A stretch of DNA of 7,429 nucleotides from Bacillota bacterium (GTDB lineage: Bacteria > Bacillota > Tb-RUG-66), in contig JAEEYS010000019.1 of assembly GCA_016288255.1 (NCBI GenBank), positions 1 to 7,429 on the forward strand. Reading direction: 5' to 3'. The translations under genes and the position numbers were made by a program. Below, one piece after another: positions 1 through 6,435 of this stretch. The notes beneath the pieces are model-generated. The model was given only the letters and a program-made list of their open reading frames with translations. It searched no databases and was not told where the DNA came from. Position 1 is the first letter of the stretch, and each line of letters starts with the position of its first letter.

Positions 1-1
1 A

Positions 2-556
2 CATATCCATCTTCCGGTACAGTCCGGCAGTGATCGGATCTTAAAAGCCATGAACAGGCATTATACCAGAGAAGATTATCTTCGCCTGGTGGATAAGATC
101 AAGACGGCGATCCCGGATGTGACCATTACAACGGATATTATCGTGGGATTCCCGGGAGAAACGGAAGAGGATTTTTTAGATACGCTGGATTTGGTAAAAC
201 AAGTCAAATTTGACGCGGCGTATTCGTTTAAATACTCCAAAAGGACAGGTACGCCGGCGGCAAAAATGGACTGTCAGATCGAAAAAGAAGTCAAAGAAGA
301 ACGGTTGAAACGGTTAAACGATTTAATGCGGGAAATCAGTATCGAGAACAACAAATCTTATGAAGGCAAGGTAGTGGAAATACTGGTGGAAGGCAGAAAC
401 ACCAAAAGCAAGGAATATTTGGTAGGAAGGACCAGAAACAACAAAGTGGTGCAGGTAAAAAACAGCGATGATCTCAAAAACCAGCTCCTTCCGGTAAAAA
501 TATATAAGGTGTTTAATTGGACCCTCAGAGGAGAGATTGTGAAAGATCGAGAATAG
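2..556 (+). CDS. miaB: MiaB, tRNA-2-methylthio-N6-dimethylallyladenosine synthase (3' part only)
   Basis: This is the C-terminal 184 residues of a radical-SAM methylthiotransferase; the 5' part, with the N-terminal UPF0004 domain and the CxxxCxxC iron-sulfur motif, lies outside the window. The reading frame is open from base 2. Visible landmarks are [20 protein letters not shown] at the left edge, then [14 protein letters not shown] (late radical-SAM strands) and [12 protein letters not shown], all typical of the MiaB/RimO family. From about nt 345 to 540 there is a TRAM RNA-binding domain (starting near [13 protein letters not shown] and ending near LRGEIV). MiaB is preferred over RimO or MtaB because of the [10 protein letters not shown] form and because mutS-mutL-miaA follow. 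MiaB converts i6A37 to ms2i6A37 in tRNAs using SAM and sulfur from an iron-sulfur cluster; its substrate is made by MiaA, encoded at 5179-6129. An internal ATG at 50 is not the start, since conserved family sequence continues upstream of it. The stop TAG at 554-556 is 14 nt before mutS. Confidence 0.94.
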   Translation, partial: HIHLPVQSGSDRILKAMNRHYTREDYLRLVDKIKTAIPDVTITTDIIVGFPGETEEDFLDTLDLVKQVKFDAAYSFKYSKRTGTPAAKMDCQIEKEVKEERLKRLNDLMREISIENNKSYEGKVVEILVEGRNTKSKEYLVGRTRNNKVVQVKNSDDLKNQLLPVKIYKVFNWTLRGEIVKDRE

Positions 557-562
557 AAGGAG
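557..562 (+). promoter_or_regulatory. Shine-Dalgarno site deciding the mutS start
   Basis: AAGGAG lies immediately after the miaB stop. It is 8 nt from the in-frame TTG at 571 and 14 nt from the in-frame ATG at 577. The spacing favours the TTG. The alternative ATG at 517 lies inside miaB and upstream of this site. Confidence 0.7.
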
Positions 563-570
563 TGGTTTGT

Positions 571-3159
571 TTGGCAATGACACCAATGATGAAGCAATGG
601 AAAAGAGTGAAAGAGGAAAATCCGGGTGTACTGGTATTTTTCCGATTGGGCGATTTTTATGAAATGTTTTATGATGACGCGATAATCGCCTCAAAAGTAT
701 TGGAGATCACGTTAACGGGACGGGACTGCGGCATGGAAGAAAGAGCGCCCATGTGCGGCGTGCCTTACCATTCGGTAGATAACTATTTGAAAAAATTGTT
801 GAGTGCAGGATATAAAGTAGCGATCTGTGAACAAATGGAAGATCCGGCTTTGGCAAAAGGGATCGTCAAAAGAGACGTGATCCGGATCATTACGCCCGGG
901 ACTATTGTAGAACCGGAATTTTTGGACGCGAATGACAATAATTATATCATTAGTTTATATGTGGAAGGCAGTACGGTCGGTATCGCCGTATCCGATATCT
1001 CCACGGGAGAATTTTTTGTGGAAGAAATGGATGTGGGCGGGTTGAATGATCTGTTTTATAAATATCAGCCGAAAGAATGCGTGGTGAACGCGCCGATCAA
1101 ACTGCATCAGGAAATCCCGTTAAATGTTTTAAAAGCGGAGTATTACGAAGAAAATACGGTCAAAGACTGCATTGGAAATCAGTTTGGCAGTGAAAAGGAT
1201 TTTGTGGATATGCCTTTGGCGAAAAAAGCGGCAGGCAGTTTGCTGCAGTATTTTTATAATACGCAAAAAAGGGCACTATATCATATCCGAGAAGTGGTAA
1301 CGGTCAATGAGCAAAAATACATGGGTTTGGATGAAATGGTCCAAAAAAATCTGGAACTGACCCAAAATTTTGCGGACGGGAAGAAAAAAGGAAGTCTTTA
1401 CGGCGTATTGGACAAAACAGTAACAGCCATTGGCGCCAGAATGATGAAAAAATGGATCTTAAACCCTTTAACGGATATCGGAGCTATCCAAAATAGGCTG
1501 GACGCGGTGGAAGAAAGTGTGGACAACACGATTTTTCGGCTGAGCTTAAGAGATATCTTAAAAAATTTCTATGATATGGAGCGGATCATCAGCAAAGTCT
1601 GCTATCAGACAGCCAATGCCAGAGATCTGATCAGCTTGAAAAACAGTATCGGGCTTTTGCCGGAAGTAAAGCGTTATTTACAAACGGTAAAAGCGGATCT
1701 CTATCAAAAATATGTGGCGGATTTTGATACATTGGACGATCTTTACGCGTTGTTGGACAAAGCGGTCAATGAAGAGGCGCCCTTGGTACTGCGGGAGGGC
1801 TATTTGATCAAAGATCATTACAACGCGGATGTGGATGAATACCGGAATATCTTAAAAAACGGGAAACAATGGATCATTGACCTGGAAGCAAAAGAACGGG
1901 AAGAGACCGGCATCAAATTCTTGAAAGTGAAATTCAATAAAGTGTTCGGTTATTTTATCGAAGTGACCAAAAGCAATGTCAACATGGTGCCGGAAGACCG
2001 ATATATACGAAAACAGACTACCGTAAACGGCGAGCGGTATATCACGGAAGAACTGAAAACTTTTGAGACCAAATTATTGGGCGCGGAAGAAAAAGTAAAA
2101 AGTTTGGAATATGAGCTTTTTGTGGAGATCAGAAATCGGGTCATGAACGAAACGAATCGGATCCAGCCTATGGCAAAGATGATCGGGGAATTGGACGCTA
2201 TTTTGTCTTTGGGCGAAGTGGCGGTAGATAACAATTATGTTCGGCCGGAGGTCAACGGATCAAATGTGATCGATATTGCAGACGGGCGGCATCCGGTGAT
2301 CGAAAGGCTGTTAAAAGACGATATTTTTATACCAAACGACCTTTATATTGATACTGCGACCAATAACTTATTTATTATAACAGGGCCCAATATGGCCGGA
2401 AAATCTACTTATATGCGGCAGTTGGCGCTCATTGTGATCATGGCGCAGATGGGTTCTTTCGTGCCTGCCAGAAAAGCGTCTGTCGGCGTGGCGGATCAGA
2501 TCTTCACGCGGATCGGCGCCTCGGACAATCTTTCTCAGGGGCAAAGCACCTTTATGGTGGAAATGATGGAAGTGGCTCATTTACTGAAAAAAGCGACCCC
2601 AAAGAGCATTGTGATCTTGGATGAAGTAGGGCGGGGCACTTCTACTTTTGACGGATTGAGCATCGCCTGGGCCACATTGGAATATATCCAGGAACATGTC
2701 AAAGCCAGAACGCTGTTTGCTACCCATTATCATGAACTGATCGACCTGGAAAACTATATGGATGGCGTCAAGAATTACCGCGTCATTGTCAAAGAGGACA
2801 AAGGCGAAGTGGAATTTTTGCATCGTATCGTACCGGGCGGCACCAGCAAAAGCTATGGGATCCATGTGGCAAAATTGGCAGGACTGCCGGAAGAGCTGAT
2901 CAACAGAGCAGAGTTGATCTTAAATAAAGTGGAAAAAAACAGCAAGATCTCTTTGACGCAAGGGGAATCTCTTTATCCTGAGACTGAAGAGGACTACATA
3001 CCGAAAGAAAAAGAACAACCGCTTTCCAAAGAGTATCAAAAAATCATGGATGAACTGTATACCATAGATCTCTATTCGATTACGCCGATTGAATCTATGA
3101 GTATCTTGAACCATTTAATCATAGAAGCAAAAAAGATTAAAGAGGGTAGATCGGAATGA
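571..3159 (+). CDS. mutS: DNA mismatch repair protein MutS
   Basis: MutS binds base mismatches and small loops as a dimer and, with ATP, recruits MutL. With the TTG start at 571 the protein has 862 residues, close to the family norm (E. coli 853), and begins MAMTPMMKQW, matching the usual (A)xTPMMxQ opening. The mismatch-wedging Phe-x-Glu motif is seen as F29-Y30-E31 in GDFYEMF. Connector, lever and clamp domains fill roughly residues 120-570. The ATPase domain has Walker A GPNMAGKST at 605-613, the signature loop SDNLSQGQSTF at 651-661, Walker B VILDE ending in D684-E685, and the H-loop THYH at 718-721. The C-terminus holds the family helix region DLYSITPIESMSILNHL. No strict QL(S/D)LF clamp-binding motif is obvious; QGESLY at 797-802 is a degenerate candidate. 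It lies 14 nt after miaB and overlaps mutL by 4 nt, so the two are probably translationally coupled. No frameshift or missing ATPase residue was seen. The identification is secure; only the exact start is open (TTG 571 or ATG 577). Confidence 0.97.
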   Translation: MAMTPMMKQWKRVKEENPGVLVFFRLGDFYEMFYDDAIIASKVLEITLTGRDCGMEERAPMCGVPYHSVDNYLKKLLSAGYKVAICEQMEDPALAKGIVKRDVIRIITPGTIVEPEFLDANDNNYIISLYVEGSTVGIAVSDISTGEFFVEEMDVGGLNDLFYKYQPKECVVNAPIKLHQEIPLNVLKAEYYEENTVKDCIGNQFGSEKDFVDMPLAKKAAGSLLQYFYNTQKRALYHIREVVTVNEQKYMGLDEMVQKNLELTQNFADGKKKGSLYGVLDKTVTAIGARMMKKWILNPLTDIGAIQNRLDAVEESVDNTIFRLSLRDILKNFYDMERIISKVCYQTANARDLISLKNSIGLLPEVKRYLQTVKADLYQKYVADFDTLDDLYALLDKAVNEEAPLVLREGYLIKDHYNADVDEYRNILKNGKQWIIDLEAKEREETGIKFLKVKFNKVFGYFIEVTKSNVNMVPEDRYIRKQTTVNGERYITEELKTFETKLLGAEEKVKSLEYELFVEIRNRVMNETNRIQPMAKMIGELDAILSLGEVAVDNNYVRPEVNGSNVIDIADGRHPVIERLLKDDIFIPNDLYIDTATNNLFIITGPNMAGKSTYMRQLALIVIMAQMGSFVPARKASVGVADQIFTRIGASDNLSQGQSTFMVEMMEVAHLLKKATPKSIVILDEVGRGTSTFDGLSIAWATLEYIQEHVKARTLFATHYHELIDLENYMDGVKNYRVIVKEDKGEVEFLHRIVPGGTSKSYGIHVAKLAGLPEELINRAELILNKVEKNSKISLTQGESLYPETEEDYIPKEKEQPLSKEYQKIMDELYTIDLYSITPIESMSILNHLIIEAKKIKEGRSE

Positions 3160-5177
3160 AAAACGTGATTCAAAAACTGGAGAAAGAAGTCATCAACCAA
3201 ATTGCGGCGGGCGAAGTGGTAGAAAGACCTTATTCCGTTATCAAGGAACTGGTGGAAAACGCGATCGACGCAAAAGCGAGCCGTATTTCCGTTAAAATAC
3301 AAGACGGCGGCAAAACCCTGATGGAAGTGTCGGATGACGGCGTGGGCATGTCTTTGGAAGATCTGAAGCTTTGTACGGAGCGCCATACGACCAGCAAGGT
3401 CACTACCGTAGAAGATATCATGCGCGTCGCGACTTTGGGGTTTCGAGGAGAGGCGCTTGCCAGCGTTGCGGCAGTGTCCAATCTAAAGATCGTCAGCAGA
3501 CAGAGAGAAGACGCTTTTGGGAATATGCTGAAGGTAGAAGAAGGAGTATTGTCCGTTTCGGAAAAGGTATCCGCGGATCTTGGAACCACCGTTACGGTAA
3601 AAGATTTATTCTACAATACGCCGCCCAGACTCAAATTTTTAAAGAAAGACGCCACGGAAGCGGGAAACATCAATGAGCTTTTGATGAAATTGGCATTATC
3701 GAATCCGGATATTTCCTTTGAATTTATAAACAACGGAAAACGGATCTTCAAAACCAGCGGAAGAGGCGGCCTGATCAATGCCATTGCTTCTTTGTACGAT
3801 GCGGATACGGCAAGATTATTGATACCGGTTTCTTATGAAGAAGAACACATCAAGATCGAAGGCTTTATCGGGAAACCCGCGTTATCCCGCGCCACCAGAA
3901 AGTTTCAGACTTTCTTTGTAAATCACCGCTGGGTCAACAACCAGGTATTTTATAACGCGGCGGAAGGAGCATATCATACTCTTTTGACGGTGGGACGGTA
4001 TCCTTTTTTGGTATTGAACATCACGATCGATCCGGAAAAAGTGGATGTGAATTTCCATCCTTCCAAACTGCAGGTCAGATTTTCCAATGAGCAGGAAGTG
4101 TATTATGCTTTGAGCCAGGCGATCCGGCTGGGATTGAAACAAAGCCTTTTGATTCCCAATATCGGGACCAAAGGGGAGGAAGCCAAAGGAGCTGCCAAAA
4201 AGAAAGAAAGGCCGGAACCGGTCCGTATCCCTATGGACGATCTGATCAAGGATGCCTTTCTGCCAAAAGAAGCAAAAAAAGAGGACGCTTTTATAAAACA
4301 GGTTCCTCCAAAAGAAAGCTGGGAAGAAATAGAAGCGGTTTTACCGGTAGAAGAGGAAGAACACCGTGTGGTTTATTTTGATCAGGCGGATGACAGAGCA
4401 AAAAAAGAGGAAGGATATCATTTTGTAAAAGAAACGGAGGAAAAACCTCCCTTTATCATAGAAGACCGAAAGAAAGCATTGGACAGCGATAATCTGGACG
4501 AAGAATTAAAAAAAGAACTTTTGGCAAAGGAACAAGAGCTGCGGGAGGAATCAAAACAGGAAACGTTTATTGCGGATACAAAAGAAGAAAACGCTTTTCC
4601 CGAATTAAGACTGTTGGGTCAGCTGAAAGATCTTTATATCATTGCGGGCGGCAAGGACGGTCTATATATCATCGATCAGCACGCTGCTCATGAACGGATC
4701 CTGTTTAACAAATGGTATCTGATGCTGAAAAATGCGGAGATGATCACGCAGACGCTTTTGGTGCCGATCCATGTGACGCTGAACTATCAAGAAATGCTTT
4801 TTGTGGAAGAACAAGGATCTTTGTTTGAAAAATTAGGATTTCAAGTAGAGATTTTCGGCAATAACAGTATCTTGATCAGAGAAGTGCCTTTGATACTGGG
4901 AGAACCGGTGGGAGAAGCCTTCTTTAAGACGGTCATAGATGAGATGCTGGAAAACGAGAACGAAGAATTGGATTCTTCGATCATGAAAGAGCATGCTTTG
5001 ATGACCATTGCCTGCAGGGAAGCCATCAAAGCGCAAAAAAAATTGGATACCATAGAAATGGAAACATTGTTTCGGGATTTAAGAGAAACAGAAAATCCCT
5101 TTACCTGTCCGCACGGCAGGCCGACGATTTTGCATTTTAGCTTTGAAGATTTGGAGAAACAGTTTAAGAGGATTTGA
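3156..5177 (+). CDS. mutL: DNA mismatch repair protein MutL (endonuclease type)
   Basis: MutL couples MutS to downstream repair; in bacteria without MutH it nicks the strand itself. The 673-residue protein has an N-terminal GHKL ATPase with INQIAAGEVVERP, catalytic E31 and Mg-binding N35 in KELVENAIDA, DDGVGM at 60-65 and GFRGEAL at 95-101. A charged Lys/Glu-rich linker spans about residues 335-480. The C-terminal domain carries endonuclease and zinc-site motifs: DQHAAHE at 507-513, ACR at 619-621 and CPHGRP at 651-656. QTLLVP at 532-537 fits the QxxLxP beta-clamp motif described in Bacillus subtilis MutL (QEMIVP). One oddity is that the last Glu of DQHA(X)2E(X)4E is Asn518. The protein is longer than E. 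coli (615) or B. subtilis (627) MutL, chiefly because of the linker. ATG at 3156 overlaps the mutS TGA (ATGA), and a weak AGAGGG site at 3141-3146 lies 9 nt upstream, so coupling to mutS translation is likely. Confidence 0.97.
   Translation: MKNVIQKLEKEVINQIAAGEVVERPYSVIKELVENAIDAKASRISVKIQDGGKTLMEVSDDGVGMSLEDLKLCTERHTTSKVTTVEDIMRVATLGFRGEALASVAAVSNLKIVSRQREDAFGNMLKVEEGVLSVSEKVSADLGTTVTVKDLFYNTPPRLKFLKKDATEAGNINELLMKLALSNPDISFEFINNGKRIFKTSGRGGLINAIASLYDADTARLLIPVSYEEEHIKIEGFIGKPALSRATRKFQTFFVNHRWVNNQVFYNAAEGAYHTLLTVGRYPFLVLNITIDPEKVDVNFHPSKLQVRFSNEQEVYYALSQAIRLGLKQSLLIPNIGTKGEEAKGAAKKKERPEPVRIPMDDLIKDAFLPKEAKKEDAFIKQVPPKESWEEIEAVLPVEEEEHRVVYFDQADDRAKKEEGYHFVKETEEKPPFIIEDRKKALDSDNLDEELKKELLAKEQELREESKQETFIADTKEENAFPELRLLGQLKDLYIIAGGKDGLYIIDQHAAHERILFNKWYLMLKNAEMITQTLLVPIHVTLNYQEMLFVEEQGSLFEKLGFQVEIFGNNSILIREVPLILGEPVGEAFFKTVIDEMLENENEELDSSIMKEHALMTIACREAIKAQKKLDTIEMETLFRDLRETENPFTCPHGRPTILHFSFEDLEKQFKRI
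5166..5172 (+). promoter_or_regulatory. Shine-Dalgarno site deciding the miaA start
   Basis: AAGAGGA within the last codons of mutL sits 6 nt before ATG 5179. This supports 5179 over the in-frame ATG at 5143, which would add 12 non-conserved residues from inside mutL. Confidence 0.7.
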
Positions 5178-5178
5178 C

Positions 5179-6129
5179 ATGAAAAAAAAGATCGTACTGA
5201 TTGTGGGACCCACGGCTTCCGGCAAAACGGGAGTGTCCATTGCCCTTGCGAAAGCCCTCCGCGGAGAGATCATCTCCGCGGATTCTATGCAGGTGTATCA
5301 AAAACTGAATATCGGTACAGCAAAGATCACCAAAGAAGAGATGGAGGGGATCCCGCATCATCTGCTGGATTTTGTGGATCCTGCGGAAGACTTTTCTGTG
5401 GCGAGATTCCGGGAATTGGCCTATGAGACCATTGAGGAGATCTTAAAACGGGGCAATCTGCCCATTGTAGTGGGAGGTACGGGACTTTATATCACTTCTC
5501 TCACGGAACCGATGGATTATAGCGACGGCGGGGTGGACCCTTCTTTTCGGGAAGAGATGCGAAAGTTATCGGAAGAGAAAGGACCGGATTTTTTGCATGA
5601 CAGGTTAAAAGAGATCGACCCGGATGCGGCGGAAAAGATCCATCCGAACAATGTGAAGCGTGTGATCCGGGCGCTGGAAGTCTATCATTTGACCAATCGG
5701 AAGATTTCCGAGGTGCAGAGAGAGTCCAAAAACCAAAATGTGCCTTATGATCCGATTTTGATCGGATTGACTCTGGACAGACAAAAACTTTATGATAGAA
5801 TAAATGTAAGAGTAGATAGCATGATGAAAAAAGGGCTTTTAGAAGAAGTGAAATCCCTGACAGAACAGGGATATGGTGAAAAGTTACTTTCTATGCAGGC
5901 TTTAGGTTACAAAGAATTTTTACCATATCTGAACGGACAAGGAAGCTTGGAAGATGCAGTGGAAATTTTGAAACGGGATACCAGACATTTTGCAAAACGA
6001 CAGATGACTTGGTTTAAGCGGGACAAGCGTATCTTTTGGGTGGACAGAGAACAATTTCAGACAGAAGAAGAAATGCTAGAACTTATTATAAGCCATGTAA
6101 AAGGAGAACTTTATGACAAAGCAAATTAA
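5179..6129 (+). CDS. miaA: tRNA dimethylallyltransferase MiaA
   Basis: MiaA transfers the dimethylallyl group of DMAPP to N6 of A37 in tRNAs that read codons starting with U, giving i6A37; MiaB then methylthiolates it. The 316-residue product has the same length as E. coli MiaA. Motifs in order are the P-loop GPTASGKT at 10-17, DSMQVY at 35-40 (D35 is the conserved catalytic Asp that contacts A37), GTGLY at 100-104, the helical tRNA-binding insertion in the middle, and [11 protein letters not shown] at 269-279 near the C-terminus. The start is placed at 5179 because [12 protein letters not shown] puts the P-loop at the usual distance from the N-terminus and a good ribosome binding site precedes it. 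It begins 1 nt after the mutL stop and its last 17 nt are shared with hfq, so it belongs to the same operon. By eye, the last third is more AT-rich in codon choice than the first two thirds. A perfect inverted repeat lies at 5258-5282 and a promoter-like sequence at 5767-5796. Confidence 0.97.
   Translation: MKKKIVLIVGPTASGKTGVSIALAKALRGEIISADSMQVYQKLNIGTAKITKEEMEGIPHHLLDFVDPAEDFSVARFRELAYETIEEILKRGNLPIVVGGTGLYITSLTEPMDYSDGGVDPSFREEMRKLSEEKGPDFLHDRLKEIDPDAAEKIHPNNVKRVIRALEVYHLTNRKISEVQRESKNQNVPYDPILIGLTLDRQKLYDRINVRVDSMMKKGLLEEVKSLTEQGYGEKLLSMQALGYKEFLPYLNGQGSLEDAVEILKRDTRHFAKRQMTWFKRDKRIFWVDREQFQTEEEMLELIISHVKGELYDKAN
5258..5282. repeat. Perfect 10-bp inverted repeat inside miaA
   Basis: TCCGCGGAGA at 5258-5267 and TCTCCGCGGA at 5273-5282 are exact reverse complements separated by the 5-nt loop GATCA. 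The RNA could form a stable GC-rich hairpin 79 nt into miaA. No T-tract follows, so it is not an intrinsic terminator. It encodes part of the conserved LRGEIISAD stretch, so it may be a by-product of codon choice. The sequence identity of the arms is certain; a biological role is not. Confidence 0.6.
5767..5796 (+). promoter_or_regulatory. Candidate sigma-A-type promoter within miaA, upstream of hfq
   Basis: TTGACT at 5767-5772 and TATGAT at 5791-5796 each match the vegetative consensus at five of six positions, with an 18-nt spacer. A transcript would start near 5803, about 310 nt ahead of hfq. The bases also encode a conserved MiaA segment ([13 protein letters not shown]), so the match may be accidental. 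In E. coli, promoters inside or upstream of miaA feed hfq, which makes the idea plausible by analogy only. Confidence 0.35.
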
Positions 6130-6355
6130 TTTACAAGACGGGTTTTTGAATCAATTAAGAAAAGATGGTGTGGGCGCAACAATATTTTTAGTAAACGGGT
6201 TTCAAATCAGAGGCTACATCAAAGGATTTGATAACTTCATTGTTCTTCTGGAAAGTGACGGAAAACAGCAACTGATCTATAAACATGCGATTTCTACTAT
6301 TGTACCGGCGCGGTCGATCAACTTTAATTTCAACAATAAAATGGACGAAGAATAA
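6113..6355 (+). CDS. hfq: RNA chaperone Hfq
   Basis: Hfq is an Sm-like protein that forms a hexameric ring, binds small RNAs and mRNAs, and affects their pairing and stability. The 80-residue product has the family layout: an N-terminal helix with Q8-D9-xFLNQLR, the Sm1 region containing VNGFQIRG and FDNFIVLL (G34, D40 conserved), and Sm2 with [12 protein letters not shown] from Y56, where the YKH triad forms the proximal uridine-binding pore. The C-terminal tail is short and ends NNKMDEE, unlike the long tail of E. coli Hfq (102 residues) and typical of Bacillota. The rim carries R16-K17 rather than the RRER patch of enterobacteria. AAGGAG at 6101-6106 is 6 nt before ATG 6113, inside the end of miaA. 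The 17-nt overlap with miaA suggests coupled translation. A hairpin terminator starts 25 nt after the stop, so hfq closes the operon. Confidence 0.97.
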   Translation: MTKQINLQDGFLNQLRKDGVGATIFLVNGFQIRGYIKGFDNFIVLLESDGKQQLIYKHAISTIVPARSINFNFNNKMDEE

Positions 6356-6380
6356 TTGGCAGATTGCCTTAGCATAAAAG

Positions 6381-6412
6381 GGAAAAAGGATAACAACTGT
6401 TATCCTTTTTCC
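6381..6412 (+). terminator. Rho-independent terminator after hfq
   Basis: A perfect 14-bp inverted repeat (6381-6394 and 6399-6412) encloses the tetraloop AACT. The core stem GGATAAC/GTTATCC is followed directly by TTTTT (6406-6410) and preceded by AAAAA, so the A- and T-tracts can pair, as in terminators able to work in both directions. The stem core is only moderately GC-rich. It would end the miaB-mutS-mutL-miaA-hfq transcript. The next start codon is only 23 nt past the stem. Confidence 0.88.
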
Positions 6413-6424
6413 TATGTTTGGGAT

Positions 6425-6430
6425 AGGAGG
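6425..6430 (+). promoter_or_regulatory. Strong Shine-Dalgarno site of the ynbB-like gene
   Basis: AGGAGG, complementary to the 16S rRNA 3' end, sits 5 nt before ATG 6436. It is the best ribosome binding site in the window and fixes the start of the last gene, which the right edge truncates. Confidence 0.8.
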
Positions 6431-6435
6431 AAACT

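Noticed and set aside
517..570. Upstream ATG extension of mutS
   Set aside because: The added 18 residues are out-of-frame miaB sequence and precede the ribosome binding site.
323..694. 123-codon minus-strand open frame across the miaB-mutS junction
   Set aside because: It overlaps conserved TRAM and MutS N-terminal coding sequence on the opposite strand and has no recognisable motif.
2898..2919. 7-bp inverted repeat GATCAAC/GTTGATC in mutS
   Set aside because: Short, AT-rich arms with an 8-nt loop inside conserved coding sequence; expected by chance at this length.
3371..3676. 101-codon plus-strand open frame within mutL
   Set aside because: It is in another frame of the conserved MutL ATPase domain, which is unbroken; the product is Arg-rich and shows no family features.
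5143..5178. Upstream ATG extension of miaA
   Set aside because: The extra 12 residues come from the mutL 3' end, and the good ribosome binding site serves ATG 5179.
5853..5872. 7-bp inverted repeat ATCCCTG/CAGGGAT in miaA
   Set aside because: A short hairpin with no T-tract; likely chance, and it does not interrupt the operon.
6300..6328. TTGTAC-N17-TTTAAT promoter-like sequence at the end of hfq
   Set aside because: The -35 matches only three of six positions and any transcript would run into the terminator at 6381-6412.
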